Assembly: GCA_036645955.1 (NCBI GenBank)
Contig: JAVXND010000003.1
Location: forward strand, 1-64,000
Length of the DNA stretch: 64,000 bases
Reading direction: 5' to 3'
Source of the DNA: Limiplasma sp036645955
GTDB taxonomy: Bacteria > Bacillota > Clostridia > Christensenellales > Aristaeellaceae
Shown here: positions 1 through 8,592 of the stretch, in pieces
Layout of the letters: the number at the start of each line of letters is the position of its first letter
Position numbering within the stretch: the stretch's first letter is position 1
Notes under the pieces: model-generated
Databases searched by the model: none
What the model saw: only the letters and a program-made list of their open reading frames with translations
Told to the model about the DNA's origin: nothing
Translations under genes and position numbers: made by a program

Positions 1-939
1 ATCAACGAAATTGACTTTGAAGACAGCGAAAACTATATGTGGTCGCCCAACCTCAAGCAATTCGCTATTGATAACGGCATGTGGAGCGAAGACAGCGGCA
101 AGCCCTTTGAACCCGCTACCCTCTATGCGCCAGACAACAGCATAGAATGCAAGCGTCGTGAGTGGCGTGCTTTTGATCTGGTTGCGCCCAGCTTGAAGCT
201 TGACCCCAATGCAGACCGTTATCCCTTCTATGTTACAGCCGAAAAGAAGCTGACTGTGCAGGATGTATTCCTGATGAATGGCGACTACTATGCGGGCACC
301 GAATTTGATGTGTCCCTGTCGCCTGAAGCAGGCCCGTATGGCAACCCACTCAGCGAGTTTAACAAGGAACGCCCCATCAACATGTACCGTGCAATTTATC
401 ACACCATTGCCAACGTGAAGGGCTGGCTGCCTGACGAAGTCAAGTGCCTCGTGTGGTACGGTCACGGCGCGGCTGATTCTACCTTCATTACGCCTTTGTG
501 GGCTTCCATGACCAGACTACCCGAATTTTATACCAATGGCACACGCTATGGCAAGTTCGACCGCGACTCCGCTTGGTGGGTTTCTTCCTATGTGCAGCAG
601 ACTGCAACGCAAAACTATCGCAGTGCTATCAAGGAAATCCACGAAGCACGCGATGGACGTATGGCAACACAGTACGAAATAGTTGACCAAATCCAAAAGA
701 CTGCCGCCGCTTTGATTGAAGCAGGCAACAAAGAAGCCGCCGTTGAATTCATCACCTCCTATGCGTACAACAACGCCCAGGAATGGCATGACTACTGGCT
801 GGAATTCGGCGATGAACTGTATGGTACCTACATGTTCAACCGTGTTGACATGAAGAGAGCACCTTATACGGATTGGTGGCAGGGCATTTTGGACAATGCA
901 CCCAGAAACCCCGGCTTTGTAGAAGAAGCCGCTAAGTAA
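1..939 (+). CDS. Dipeptidase, peptidase family C69 (5'-partial)
   Basis: The reading frame is open from the first base, so this is the C-terminal part (about 312 residues) of a gene that begins outside the window. The sequence matches the C-terminal half of family C69 (U34, PepD-type) dipeptidases: a segment with LTVQDVF, a GTEFD and AGPYGNP stretch, then RPINMYR, a WYGHGAADSTFITPLW strand region and FDRDSAWWVSSYV. These Ntn-hydrolases cleave dipeptides using an N-terminal cysteine, which would lie upstream and cannot be checked. It ends just before a strong bidirectional terminator. Family assignment is good; substrate and location (cytoplasmic or exported) cannot be judged without the N-terminus. 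Confidence 0.8.
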   Translation: MNEIDFEDSENYMWSPNLKQFAIDNGMWSEDSGKPFEPATLYAPDNSIECKRREWRAFDLVAPSLKLDPNADRYPFYVTAEKKLTVQDVFLMNGDYYAGTEFDVSLSPEAGPYGNPLSEFNKERPINMYRAIYHTIANVKGWLPDEVKCLVWYGHGAADSTFITPLWASMTRLPEFYTNGTRYGKFDRDSAWWVSSYVQQTATQNYRSAIKEIHEARDGRMATQYEIVDQIQKTAAALIEAGNKEAAVEFITSYAYNNAQEWHDYWLEFGDELYGTYMFNRVDMKRAPYTDWWQGILDNAPRNPGFVEEAAK

Positions 940-941
940 AC

Positions 942-983
942 AAAAAAATCCAAGCGCCTGTCATGGGCGCTTGGATTTTTTTT
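942..983. terminator. Bidirectional rho-independent terminator
   Basis: ATCCAAGCGCC pairs with GGCGCTTGGAT around a short loop, with an A-run on the left and a T-run on the right. It lies between the converging ends of the C69 dipeptidase (+) and the SGNH esterase (-), so it can stop transcription from both sides. Confidence 0.9.
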
Positions 984-985
984 CA

Positions 986-1639
986 TTAGAGCATTTGTAA
1001 AAACAACCCAATCCGATGCGCAATGAGCGCATGCCCTTCATCGCTTGGGTGCAGTCCATCGGGGCAAAGCCGCGCACGGGAAACCTCGTTATTTGGCTGT
1101 ATGCCGCTTGTTGCATACAAATCAAGCACTGGCAAGCCATAGTACAGCGCTACCTCGAGCAATATGTCGCGGTATACCTTGAGCGGAGCAACACTCCATG
1201 GCTTTCTGTCCCCATGAGGATCATCCTCGTTCCAGCGGTGCAGGGGCGTTAAAATCACCACGGGCTTGCCCACATAACGGTTAAGCAATCCAGACATTAA
1301 AAAGTGACAGGCACCATAAAAGGTGGCTGGATCACGATCTGCAAACACCCCAAGCGGTGCTTCGCCGTGGCCAAAATCGTTTGTTCCCCCAAAAACCACC
1401 ACGGCATCTGCGCTTTGATCCATTTCATCCAAACGCATGCAGTAGTCACGGTCGTATTCCTCTGCGGTAATGATCTGCTGGCGTGCTATCCGCGAGCCGG
1501 AAATGCCGTAATTGTTTGCTTTTTGAAGTTGGAACTCACGTGCCAGCACATCGGTAAAACGCTTTTCTTCACTGGAAGCACCCACACCACAGGTGATGCT
1601 ATCGCCCAAAAAATTGACAACCGAACCCTTTAGCTCCAT
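986..1639 (-). CDS. SGNH/GDSL-family hydrolase
   Basis: A 217-residue cytoplasmic hydrolase of the SGNH/GDSL esterase-lipase fold. Block I (FLGDSIT, nucleophile Ser) is at about residue 13. Block II Gly is in YGISGSR, block III is GGTND (Gly and Asn of the oxyanion hole), and block V is DGLHPSDEGH with the catalytic Asp and His. No signal peptide is visible. ATG at 1639 is chosen because AGAGG lies nine bases upstream; a TTG three codons earlier would leave no spacing. It is transcribed alone from its own promoter, back to back with the AGE epimerase gene. Likely an acyl- or acetyl-esterase on sugars or lipids; the substrate is unknown. Confidence 0.85.
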   Translation of the reverse strand: MELKGSVVNFLGDSITCGVGASSEEKRFTDVLAREFQLQKANNYGISGSRIARQQIITAEEYDRDYCMRLDEMDQSADAVVVFGGTNDFGHGEAPLGVFADRDPATFYGACHFLMSGLLNRYVGKPVVILTPLHRWNEDDPHGDRKPWSVAPLKVYRDILLEVALYYGLPVLDLYATSGIQPNNEVSRARLCPDGLHPSDEGHALIAHRIGLFLQML

Positions 1640-1703
1640 GCTTGACAACCTCTATTCTAAAACTTTTGGCATCCGTACCATAAGATCACTCAAACCGATT
1701 AAA

Positions 1704-1732
1704 AATGTACTACAAACATACAAAACTGTCAA
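1704..1732 (-). promoter_or_regulatory. Sigma-A promoter of the SGNH hydrolase
   Basis: On the minus strand TTGACA (1732-1727), a 17-base spacer and TACATT (1709-1704). It points into the SGNH hydrolase gene and sits back to back with the epimerase promoter. Confidence 0.7.
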
Positions 1733-1760
1733 TCGTATTTTGCAATATGTCACAAGCAGA

Positions 1761-1789
1761 TTGACAAACACCATGAAAATGCGTAAAAT
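1761..1789 (+). promoter_or_regulatory. Sigma-A promoter of the AGE-family epimerase
   Basis: TTGACA (1761-1766), 17-base spacer, TAAAAT (1784-1789), 57 bases ahead of the epimerase start codon and its AAAGGAGG ribosome site. No clear operator was seen. Confidence 0.8.
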
Positions 1790-1846
1790 AAAGCGATTCA
1801 ATGCCCTACAAATCATGCTCGTGAATGAATAAAGGAGGAACGGAAG

Positions 1847-3049
1847 ATGGATAAGGAATTGCTCAAACAGCAGCAAGCGTGGATTCAAGCTGAACTCAAA
1901 CGCTGTGTGGAGTTTTGGCTTCAAAATGGTTGGGACAAGAAAAACGGCGGGGTGTATACCTGCTTAGATCGAGAGGGAAAAATCTATTCGACCGATAAGA
2001 GCGTTTGGATGCAAGGACGTTGCGCATGGACGTTTTCCTACCTCTGCCATTGTTATGGCGTAAAACAGGAATGGCTTGACATGGCCAAAAGCTGTTTGGA
2101 TTTTATGGAAGCGCATTGCATCAACCGTGAAAAGGGAAATCGCATGTATTTTACCGTGACTGCGGAAGGTAAACCCCTGCGTCAACGCCGCTATAATTTT
2201 TCGGAGGGCTTTTATACGCTTGCCAACGCTGAATACGGTGCGCTGGTTCACGACGACACCTATCTACAGCGTGCACGCGACACCTTTGAAATGATTTGGA
2301 AGCTCAACCATGGCCTGATGGAAGATCCCGTAGGCATGGGTCCTAAAACCATTCCAGAAACCCGCAAAGGCCGTTCGCTTGGCAACCCGATGATTTACCT
2401 GAATATTTGTTCTGTTATGCGCCGCTGTGATCCTAAAAACATTGCGCTGTACGATGAACGCTCCAATCAGTGCATTGACGATATCTTCCGCTACCATCAT
2501 AAGCCTGAAATGCATTGCACGCTTGAAACCGTGGGCATGAATGGCGAGGTCATGGACGATGTAACCGAAGGGCGTGTTGTAAATCCTGGGCATGACATTG
2601 AGTGCAGCTGGTTCTTGATGGAATATGCAAAATACTCAAAGGATTCTGAATTGCTGAAAAATGCATGTGAAGTATTTAACAATGCCATTGATGCCGGTTG
2701 GGATTCTGAATACGAAGGTTTGCTCTACTTTATTGATTGCAAAGGCTTGCCAACAGAGGCCTATGAGCATGACATGAAGCTTTGGTGGCCGCACAATGAA
2801 ATTTTGATTGCCTCCTTGATGGCGTACCGTGATACAGGCGATGAAAAGTACTACCAATGGTATACCAAAACATTGGAGTACTGCAAGCGCGTCTTTAGCG
2901 ATCCGCAATATGGGGAGTGGTACGGCTATCTCCGCCGCGATGGCAAACCCACCATGCCTTCCACAAAGGGGAGCACCTTTAAAGGCCCGTTCCATTTGCC
3001 GCGTATGCTGATTATGACAGATCAAATGATGACTGAAATGCTAAAGTAA
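1847..3049 (+). CDS. N-acylglucosamine 2-epimerase (AGE) family protein
   Basis: A 400-residue protein of the AGE / cellobiose 2-epimerase superfamily, (alpha/alpha)6-barrel enzymes that epimerise or isomerise free sugars (GlcNAc/ManNAc, mannose/glucose, cellobiose). Visible family landmarks are the N-terminal WLQNGWDKKNGG, the RCAWTFSYLCH helix, PGHDIECSWFLME and LWWPHNEILIASLMAY with conserved His and Trp of the active-site funnel. Length is normal for the family and there is no signal peptide, so it acts in the cytoplasm. AAAGGAGG precedes the ATG. It is a single-gene unit with its own promoter and terminator. The reaction is not settled by sequence: amino-sugar epimerase is plausible given nagA and a NAGPA-like gene elsewhere in the window, but a mannose isomerase is equally possible. 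Confidence 0.85.
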   Translation: MDKELLKQQQAWIQAELKRCVEFWLQNGWDKKNGGVYTCLDREGKIYSTDKSVWMQGRCAWTFSYLCHCYGVKQEWLDMAKSCLDFMEAHCINREKGNRMYFTVTAEGKPLRQRRYNFSEGFYTLANAEYGALVHDDTYLQRARDTFEMIWKLNHGLMEDPVGMGPKTIPETRKGRSLGNPMIYLNICSVMRRCDPKNIALYDERSNQCIDDIFRYHHKPEMHCTLETVGMNGEVMDDVTEGRVVNPGHDIECSWFLMEYAKYSKDSELLKNACEVFNNAIDAGWDSEYEGLLYFIDCKGLPTEAYEHDMKLWWPHNEILIASLMAYRDTGDEKYYQWYTKTLEYCKRVFSDPQYGEWYGYLRRDGKPTMPSTKGSTFKGPFHLPRMLIMTDQMMTEMLK

Positions 3050-3071
3050 CCACAACAAGCATCCCCATTTC

Positions 3072-3112
3072 AAAGAAGCACTGTGTCAAAAAAACACAGT
3101 GCTTCTTTTTGC
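3072..3112 (+). terminator. Rho-independent terminator after the epimerase
   Basis: AAGAAGCACTGTG pairs with CACAGTGCTTCTT around an A-rich loop, followed by TTTTTG. The stem is symmetric enough to work on both strands. Confidence 0.9.
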
Positions 3113-3208
3113 ACATAAGCAAATAGGTCAGCATAGCTTACAAACAAGGCAGCAGAGGCCTGTCAACGGGTCTTTTCATCTTTGCAGATCAAAAGGGGGG
3201 CATGCTTC

Positions 3209-3463
3209 ATGGAACAAACAATGACTTTAAATGCGCTGTGCGGTGGGCAATGCGCTGAAATTACCGCAGTGCGCGGTTCAGGGGCGATGCATGCACGTTT
3301 GTGTGATTTGGGCTTTACGGAAAACAGCAAGGTGACTTGTTTGTTTGCCGCCGCTTTTGGCGAACCACGCGCCTATTGTGTAAAGGATACGGTGATTGCA
3401 CTGCGTTGTGATGATGCGGAGTGTATTTGCTGCCGATATTGCGCCAAAGGAGGAAGACTATGA
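3209..3463 (+). CDS. feoA: Ferrous iron transport protein A
   Basis: An 84-residue FeoA, the small SH3-like cytoplasmic partner of the FeoB ferrous-iron transporter. The FeoA pattern is visible: LCGGQCAEITAV, then MHARLCDLGFTENSKVTCL and a C-terminal strand VKDTVIALRCDDAECI. The tail carries extra cysteines (CICCRYC). The ATG at 3209 is preferred over a TTG 27 bases upstream because AAAAGGGGGG sits about ten bases before it. Its TGA overlaps the feoB ATG by four bases (ATGA), so the two are translationally coupled. No convincing Fur or DtxR box was recognised upstream. Confidence 0.9.
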   Translation: MEQTMTLNALCGGQCAEITAVRGSGAMHARLCDLGFTENSKVTCLFAAAFGEPRAYCVKDTVIALRCDDAECICCRYCAKGGRL

Positions 3464-5559
3464 GACCGCTTACGGTGGTTCTGTGCGGAAACCCCAATGT
3501 GGGTAAGAGCACAGTGTTTAATGCTCTGACGGGGCTTAGACAGCACACGGGCAATTGGGCGGGAAAAACGGTGGAAAGTGCGCGCGGTCAGGTAAAAGAT
3601 CAAAGCATGGATTGGACGCTTGTGGATTTGCCCGGTGCCTATTCATTGCTAAGCGGTTCACCGGAGGAAGTGGTTGCAAGCGATTATTTAAACTTTACAC
3701 AGCCGCATGCTGTGGTGGTGGTATGCGATGCCACTTGCTTAGAGCGCAACTTAAACCTGGCACTGCAGGTAGCGCAGGCTTGCCCGCACACTGTTTTATG
3801 TGTAAATATGATGGATGAAGCTCAAAGCCGAGGGATTCAGATTGATATTGCCAAATTGGAAACCTTGCTCAAAATGCCTGTGGTGGGGGTAACGGCCAAA
3901 AAAAAGCAGGGGCTTACAGAGCTTAAAAGGCGCATTTTAGCTTGTGCCCTTGAAAACAATGACGAGCAGCTCTGTCAAGGGTTCCATGTGAATACGCAAT
4001 TGCTTCATTATCCCAAAGCGGTAGAAGAAGCCATTCAAGCACTCACGCCTGTTCTTGCGGATTCGCTTGCGGCTGCCCACACACAGCATGTGCTTCGTTT
4101 TGCGGCATTGCGGCTGCTTGTATGCGGGGAAGAATTTTTACATAGACTGGAAGAGAAAATTGTGCCTGCAAAACGTGAACCGTTTGCTTTTTTTGTGCGT
4201 CAACAATTGAAACAGCTTGAAAGCATCGGTTTAAACAACGAAACGCTGGTAGCCGCTGTGATTGCAGAGGGTTATCGCTCCGCAGGAGAGCTTTGCCGTT
4301 TGGTGGTAACAAAACCGTCGGAATCCGCGCCTGAACGGCTGCAGCTTCGTTTGGATCGTTTGTTATCGAGTAAACCGATAGGAATACCCATCATGCTTTG
4401 CCTGCTGGCGCTGGTGCTTTACATCACCATATCGGGCGCAAATGTGCCGTCGGCTTGGCTTTCAGAAAAACTGATGGGCTTTGAAGCGGTCCTTCTTGGC
4501 TTCATGCAAACTACAGGTGCGCCTGAATGGCTTACAGGCGCTTTGATATTAGGCGTTTATCGTGTGGCGGCATGGGTTGTGTCTGTGATGCTTCCGCCCA
4601 TGGCTATTTTCTTTCCATTGTTTACACTGCTCGAGGATTTGGGCTTCCTGCCGCGTGTAGCCTTTAATTTGGACAAATGCTTTCAACGCTGCTGTGCATG
4701 CGGCAAGCAGGCGCTTTGCATGTGCATGGGGCTTGGCTGTAATGCAGTGGGGGTGATGGGTTGCCGCATTATTCAAAGCCCGCGCGAAAGATTGATTGCG
4801 ATTTTGACCAATTCCATGGTACCCTGCAACGGAAGATTTCCCACCTTGATTGCACTTTTCACAATGTTTTTTATGCTGGTAAGCGGTACGGCGGGCGCGC
4901 TCCTTTGTGCGCTATTGCTGATGGGTGTGATTGTTTTAAGCGTATTGGTAACCTTGGGTTGCTCAAAATTCCTGTCCTGCACCTTTCTCAAAGGGGTTCC
5001 GTCTTCTTTTTCGCTTGAACTGCCGCCCTTTCGCCGACCAAAATTCGGGCAGGTCATTGTGCGCTCTATATTTGACCGAACGCTGTTTGTGCTTGGCAGG
5101 GCGGTATGTGTGGCTGCGCCTGCGGGGTTGATTGTTTGGATACTGGCCAATGTGATGGTGGGAGAACGCTCGCTTCTTTGCCATATTGCGCTTTTTTTAA
5201 ACCCTGTAGGTAAATGGATCGGTATGGATGGGGCTATTTTGCTTGCCTTTGTACTGGGCTTTCCCGCAAACGAAATTGTACTGCCCATGATTTTGATGAT
5301 TTACATGGCGCAGGGAACGCTCATAGCACCGCAAGGGCTTGACTCGCTTAAAGAATTGCTTGTAAGCAATGGCTGGAGCATATGGACGGCCGCTTGTGTT
5401 ACGCTTTTCTCGCTCTTTCATTGGCCGTGCTCCACAACGCTTCTGACCATATACAAAGAAACCCACAGCGCAAAATGGACGGCTCTGGCTTTTTTACTGC
5501 CAACAGCGGTTGGCTGTATTTTGTGCTTCTTGGTTTCCATCCTTAGCAAAATTCTTTGA
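3460..5559 (+). CDS. feoB: Ferrous iron transport protein B
   Basis: A 699-residue FeoB, the GTPase-coupled inner-membrane Fe2+ transporter. The N-terminal G domain shows G1 GNPNVGKST (about residues 10-18), G3 DLPGAYS and G4 NMMD. It is followed by a helical GDI-like spacer and a polytopic membrane domain from about residue 310, with two Gate-type regions including the Cys-rich GCNAVGVMGCR and NSMVPCNGRFPT, and a second copy around FPANEIVLP. Length is typical. ATG 3460 follows AGGAGG by six bases and overlaps feoA. No feoC follows. Additional cysteines around RCCACGKQALCMCMG near residue 410 are notable but fit the Cys-rich Firmicute FeoB type. Confidence 0.95.
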   Translation: MRPLTVVLCGNPNVGKSTVFNALTGLRQHTGNWAGKTVESARGQVKDQSMDWTLVDLPGAYSLLSGSPEEVVASDYLNFTQPHAVVVVCDATCLERNLNLALQVAQACPHTVLCVNMMDEAQSRGIQIDIAKLETLLKMPVVGVTAKKKQGLTELKRRILACALENNDEQLCQGFHVNTQLLHYPKAVEEAIQALTPVLADSLAAAHTQHVLRFAALRLLVCGEEFLHRLEEKIVPAKREPFAFFVRQQLKQLESIGLNNETLVAAVIAEGYRSAGELCRLVVTKPSESAPERLQLRLDRLLSSKPIGIPIMLCLLALVLYITISGANVPSAWLSEKLMGFEAVLLGFMQTTGAPEWLTGALILGVYRVAAWVVSVMLPPMAIFFPLFTLLEDLGFLPRVAFNLDKCFQRCCACGKQALCMCMGLGCNAVGVMGCRIIQSPRERLIAILTNSMVPCNGRFPTLIALFTMFFMLVSGTAGALLCALLLMGVIVLSVLVTLGCSKFLSCTFLKGVPSSFSLELPPFRRPKFGQVIVRSIFDRTLFVLGRAVCVAAPAGLIVWILANVMVGERSLLCHIALFLNPVGKWIGMDGAILLAFVLGFPANEIVLPMILMIYMAQGTLIAPQGLDSLKELLVSNGWSIWTAACVTLFSLFHWPCSTTLLTIYKETHSAKWTALAFLLPTAVGCILCFLVSILSKIL

Positions 5560-5562
5560 CAC

Positions 5563-5591
5563 TTTACGCATAAGTCGAATTATGTTACAAT
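5563..5591 (+). promoter_or_regulatory. Promoter with overlapping inverted repeat, upstream of the SpoIID-like gene
   Basis: TTTACG (5563-5568), 17-base spacer, TACAAT (5586-5591). A GTCGAA (5574-5579) / TTCGAC (5592-5597) inverted repeat with a 12-base centre straddles the -10, as expected for a repressor site. Distance to the start codon is 57 bases. Confidence 0.55.
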
Positions 5592-5648
5592 TTCGACATG
5601 CAATAAAAGCATGGTTTGAATCGTTTGCATGTTGGAAGGAGGCGCTTT

Positions 5649-7445
5649 ATGATTCGTTCTAAACGCCGTTTACGATTGATGGTGGGTTGTACAATGCTGT
5701 TGATGGTGCTTTGTATGCCCATTTTGAATGTGGCTGCCAAAGAGGGAGAGGCCTTGGTTGTAGCGCAGGCAAAGCAACGAGATCAACAGGTGCGCGTATT
5801 TTTAACGCGATTAAACATTGTGGATCGGATGGATTTAAGCTTTTTGGGACCCTACACGCTATCTTTTAACGATGAATCCCGTTTGTATTTTACCGACGGT
5901 GCGCAGGTTGCCGTTATGCTCAAAGGGGATAACCTTTACGTATACTACGAAGGCATGAGCATCAATGCGGGGAAAAGCATGACCTTTACGCGCTATGCCA
6001 GCGGAGGCGAGGGCGAAAGCGGTATCAGGCTTACCAACTATCCAGCGCTGTATATGGGCAATTTGGTGCTGGATATTGCCGATGGCAAAATTCGCCCGAT
6101 ATTACACATTGATGTAGAAGACTATTTGCTGGGCGTGGTGCCTTATGAAATGAGCGAGGCTTTTCCATTGGAAGCACTCAAAGCGCAAGCTGTAGCGGCG
6201 CGTACCTATGCCATTGCCAAGCAAGACCCAAAACAAGATTACGATGTGGTTGATACCAGCAACGATCAGGTTTTCAAGGGCTATCAACCGGGCTCGGCGC
6301 AGGTGGAACAGGCGGTGCTGGAAACGCGGGGCATATGCGGATTTTATAAGGGAAAGCTTGCACAATGCTACTATTCTGCCAGCAATGGCGGACAAACCGA
6401 ACGCGTGCAAACCGTATGGCCGGATGGAAAGAACCTGCCCTATTATGCTTTTGGCGAAGATCCCTACGATGTGGAAAACCCTGTAAGCGTTGTGAGAAGC
6501 TTTGATGTAAAAAAAACCTATCCAGCGGGTGAGGATGCACCCTATGCATTGCGTAAGCTGCTTGCAAGCGAGCTTTCCAAAGAGCTTTTGTCCAAGGGGT
6601 TCGATGCCGCGCCTGAAAGCGTGCGTGTAAATAGCGTTGATGCGCTCAGCGTAGATAAAGCAAAGGGTGAAAAAGGCTCCAAGCTGATGACGATGCTTCA
6701 TATCACAGTCCAAATCAGCGGACGTACCCGCACAGACACCGCATCGCCAACGCTGAAACCGACCGATGCGGTCAGCATCAGCATTCTTTCGCCTGATGAA
6801 ACACTCAATGAGCAGCCTGCTGCCACTCCCGTGCCAAGCTATGGCGATTTTACCCCCATCAAAAAGAGCTTTACGCTTGATTTGCCCATTTTCAAAACCG
6901 CTGAAAAAGCATTTTCGATGGATATCAGCGGACATTATGACAACGAAATATGGTCGGTGGCGGAAAACGATGCGGGTTATACATTGGAAGCAAGGCGCTT
7001 TGGTCATGGGCTGGGAATGAGCCAGCGAGGGGCGCAATGGATGGCTTCGCAGTATCAAAAAAGCTATCTGGATATTTTGGCTTTTTACTATCCCGGCCTT
7101 GAGTTAATGCAATTTCCTGCCGATGAAGCAAGATTGCCTGTAGCAGAGGATGCGTTAATGGACTTTGCGGGGCCTGCGCCTACCCTCACCCCGCGCCCTA
7201 CGCTTATGCCCGTTACCCAAGAAGCTTTACCGGGTCAATGGCTGGCGCAGGTTACGGGAATTGAGGATGACAGCACGCTGAACCTTCGCGCTACACCCGA
7301 GCTCAACGGGGAGATTGTTCGCAAGCTCTATAAAAATCAAACCCTGCTGGTGCTTGAGCGTTGCCCTGAGGAGGGTTGGGTGAAGGTAAAAACCGATGCC
7401 ATTGAGGGCTTTGTGCTGGAAAAATTTCTGCAAAAGGAGCCGTAA
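5649..7445 (+). CDS. SpoIID/LytB-domain cell-wall protein with C-terminal SH3 domain
   Basis: A 598-residue exported protein. A basic N-terminus and hydrophobic segment (VGCTMLLMVLCMPILNVAA) form a signal peptide or anchor. The SpoIID domain follows from about residue 145: YLLGVVPYEM (with the Glu that is catalytic in SpoIID lytic transglycosylases), LKAQAVAARTYA, CYYSASNGGQTE and, after a long insert, GHGLGMSQRGAQWMA. The last 75 residues resemble a bacterial SH3 domain (LNLRATP...GWVKV...EGFVLEKFL), suited to wall binding. SpoIID strips glycan strands in sporulation; LytB relatives in vegetative cells modify wall turnover, and which applies here is unclear. ATG 5649 follows AAGGAGG by six bases. 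The insert between the SpoIID halves (about residues 285-430) is unusual and partly Pro/Thr rich. It sits directly upstream of the motor-like operon. Confidence 0.85.
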   Translation: MIRSKRRLRLMVGCTMLLMVLCMPILNVAAKEGEALVVAQAKQRDQQVRVFLTRLNIVDRMDLSFLGPYTLSFNDESRLYFTDGAQVAVMLKGDNLYVYYEGMSINAGKSMTFTRYASGGEGESGIRLTNYPALYMGNLVLDIADGKIRPILHIDVEDYLLGVVPYEMSEAFPLEALKAQAVAARTYAIAKQDPKQDYDVVDTSNDQVFKGYQPGSAQVEQAVLETRGICGFYKGKLAQCYYSASNGGQTERVQTVWPDGKNLPYYAFGEDPYDVENPVSVVRSFDVKKTYPAGEDAPYALRKLLASELSKELLSKGFDAAPESVRVNSVDALSVDKAKGEKGSKLMTMLHITVQISGRTRTDTASPTLKPTDAVSISILSPDETLNEQPAATPVPSYGDFTPIKKSFTLDLPIFKTAEKAFSMDISGHYDNEIWSVAENDAGYTLEARRFGHGLGMSQRGAQWMASQYQKSYLDILAFYYPGLELMQFPADEARLPVAEDALMDFAGPAPTLTPRPTLMPVTQEALPGQWLAQVTGIEDDSTLNLRATPELNGEIVRKLYKNQTLLVLERCPEEGWVKVKTDAIEGFVLEKFLQKEP

Positions 7446-7492
7446 ACGCGTGGCTTTATGGTGTGGTTGTATTCCCTTTGGACAAATCTTTG

Positions 7493-7521
7493 TAGCATTT
7501 TGGCTGAAAATGTCGTATACT
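7493..7521 (+). promoter_or_regulatory. Possible promoter of the motor-like operon
   Basis: TATACT (7516-7521) with a poor -35 (TAGCAT, 7493-7498) at 17 bases. It lies in the 170-base gap between the SpoIID-like gene and the small membrane protein. No terminator separates the two, so read-through from upstream is also possible. Confidence 0.35.
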
Positions 7522-7615
7522 AAGGTTGCTATTGTGAAGCAGAGAGGAAGCCTGCACAATGGGCGGTACACATTTGGGCTAAATTGTGTTTGAAACGGTC
7601 TATGGAGGTGTGAGC

Positions 7616-7807
7616 TTGCAACAACCTTTGCATGAAAATGAAGAGTATCAAGAAAAAGCACAGAAGCGCATGCTGCGGCGACATGGACGTTTTTTGCGCT
7701 TTATGCGCGGCTATTTAATGATTGTTGGCGGACTGGCAACGCTGTATGTATTGGTACAGCTGTTGGTGCTCTTGTTTGTGGAAATAGGCAAATATGTTTT
7801 GGTATAA
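7616..7807 (+). CDS. Small single-span membrane protein, first gene of the motor-like operon
   Basis: About 63 residues starting at TTG 7616, chosen because GGAGGTG lies five bases upstream; an in-frame GTG 30 bases earlier lacks such a site. The N-terminal third is charged (Glu, Lys, Arg rich: YQEKAQKRMLRRHGRFLRF) and should be cytoplasmic by the positive-inside rule. One membrane span follows (YLMIVGGLATLYVLVQLLVLLFV) and the protein ends a few residues later. No family recognised. Only 36 bases separate it from the DUF4230-like gene, so it is likely a small accessory subunit of the same membrane assembly; that is inference from position. Confidence 0.65.
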   Translation: MQQPLHENEEYQEKAQKRMLRRHGRFLRFMRGYLMIVGGLATLYVLVQLLVLLFVEIGKYVLV

Positions 7808-7843
7808 AACCTTGACCTTACCCGAGATAAGGAGTTTAGTCGC

Positions 7844-8506
7844 ATGAAAAAATTTTTGAAGCGCACCTCCCTTTGTGTGGTTTGCGTTGCGCTTGCATTG
7901 GTTCTGGTGCGTTTTGGGCCAAATTTATATGCACGCATTTTCGGAAATGGCAATACCGTATGGATCAGCGAGCGCTTTAGCGAAACCTTAAAGGAAAAGA
8001 ACAATTTGGTGGTTTATGAGGTTGAAACCACGGGTCAAGAAACCGTTTCACAGGATGCATGGCTCATTGGAACGGTGCAGAAGGTTGTACTTCCCTATAC
8101 TTTTCACATCAGCTTCACGGTTGATTTAAGCCAAGCCAAAATATCGCTTGCAGGCAACACCGTGGAGGTTCGCGTACCCAGCCCTGTGGCAAGCTACCAT
8201 AAGCTTACCGTAAATGAAGACAAAATGAAAAAATCCGACTGGCTTTATCCGCTTACACCCGAAAGGTATTCAGAAATCAAAAAACAGCTGGAGGAGCGCT
8301 TGTTTCAGGAATACAGCGTGAACCCTGAATACCAAAAAAACGCATGGGGCGTAACTGTGAAAGACCTTGAAACGCTGTTTGGAAGCATTGTAGAAAATAG
8401 CGAGATGGGTAAAACCTGTGATATTCATGTCATTCGTGACGATACCGCAAGCCAGCCGCTGGCAACGGACGCAGATTTATCCGAGGGTGAATCATCCATG
8501 CATTGA
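7844..8506 (+). CDS. DUF4230-like membrane-anchored protein
   Basis: 220 residues with an N-terminal membrane span (about residues 7-25, CVVCVALALVLVRFG) and the rest outside the membrane. The body fits the DUF4230 pattern: an early helix ERFSETLKEKNNLVVYEVE, then strands with a VPYTFHISFTVDL-type segment (here VVLPYTFHISFTVDL), ISLAGNTVEVRVPSP, and a helical C-terminal part (RYSEIKKQLEERLFQEY). The family's function is unknown. AAGGAG precedes the ATG. It is preceded by the small membrane protein and followed 86 bases later by the MotA/ZorA-like gene. I am fairly sure of the family but can offer no activity; a SPFH- or scaffold-like role is only a guess from topology. Confidence 0.7.
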   Translation: MKKFLKRTSLCVVCVALALVLVRFGPNLYARIFGNGNTVWISERFSETLKEKNNLVVYEVETTGQETVSQDAWLIGTVQKVVLPYTFHISFTVDLSQAKISLAGNTVEVRVPSPVASYHKLTVNEDKMKKSDWLYPLTPERYSEIKKQLEERLFQEYSVNPEYQKNAWGVTVKDLETLFGSIVENSEMGKTCDIHVIRDDTASQPLATDADLSEGESSMH

Positions 8507-8592
8507 TACGGATGCATTTACAAAGTGTGAAAAAAGTGTTAAGATTAGTTGAAAATGTGTCTTAATCCATAAAGGAGGTGCCTTGCGTACCT

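Noticed and set aside
6102..7058. A 318-codon open frame on the minus strand
   Set aside because: Lies wholly opposite the SpoIID-like gene, has no ribosome site, a Cys/His-rich odd composition and no recognisable domain; a shadow of strong codon bias on the other strand.
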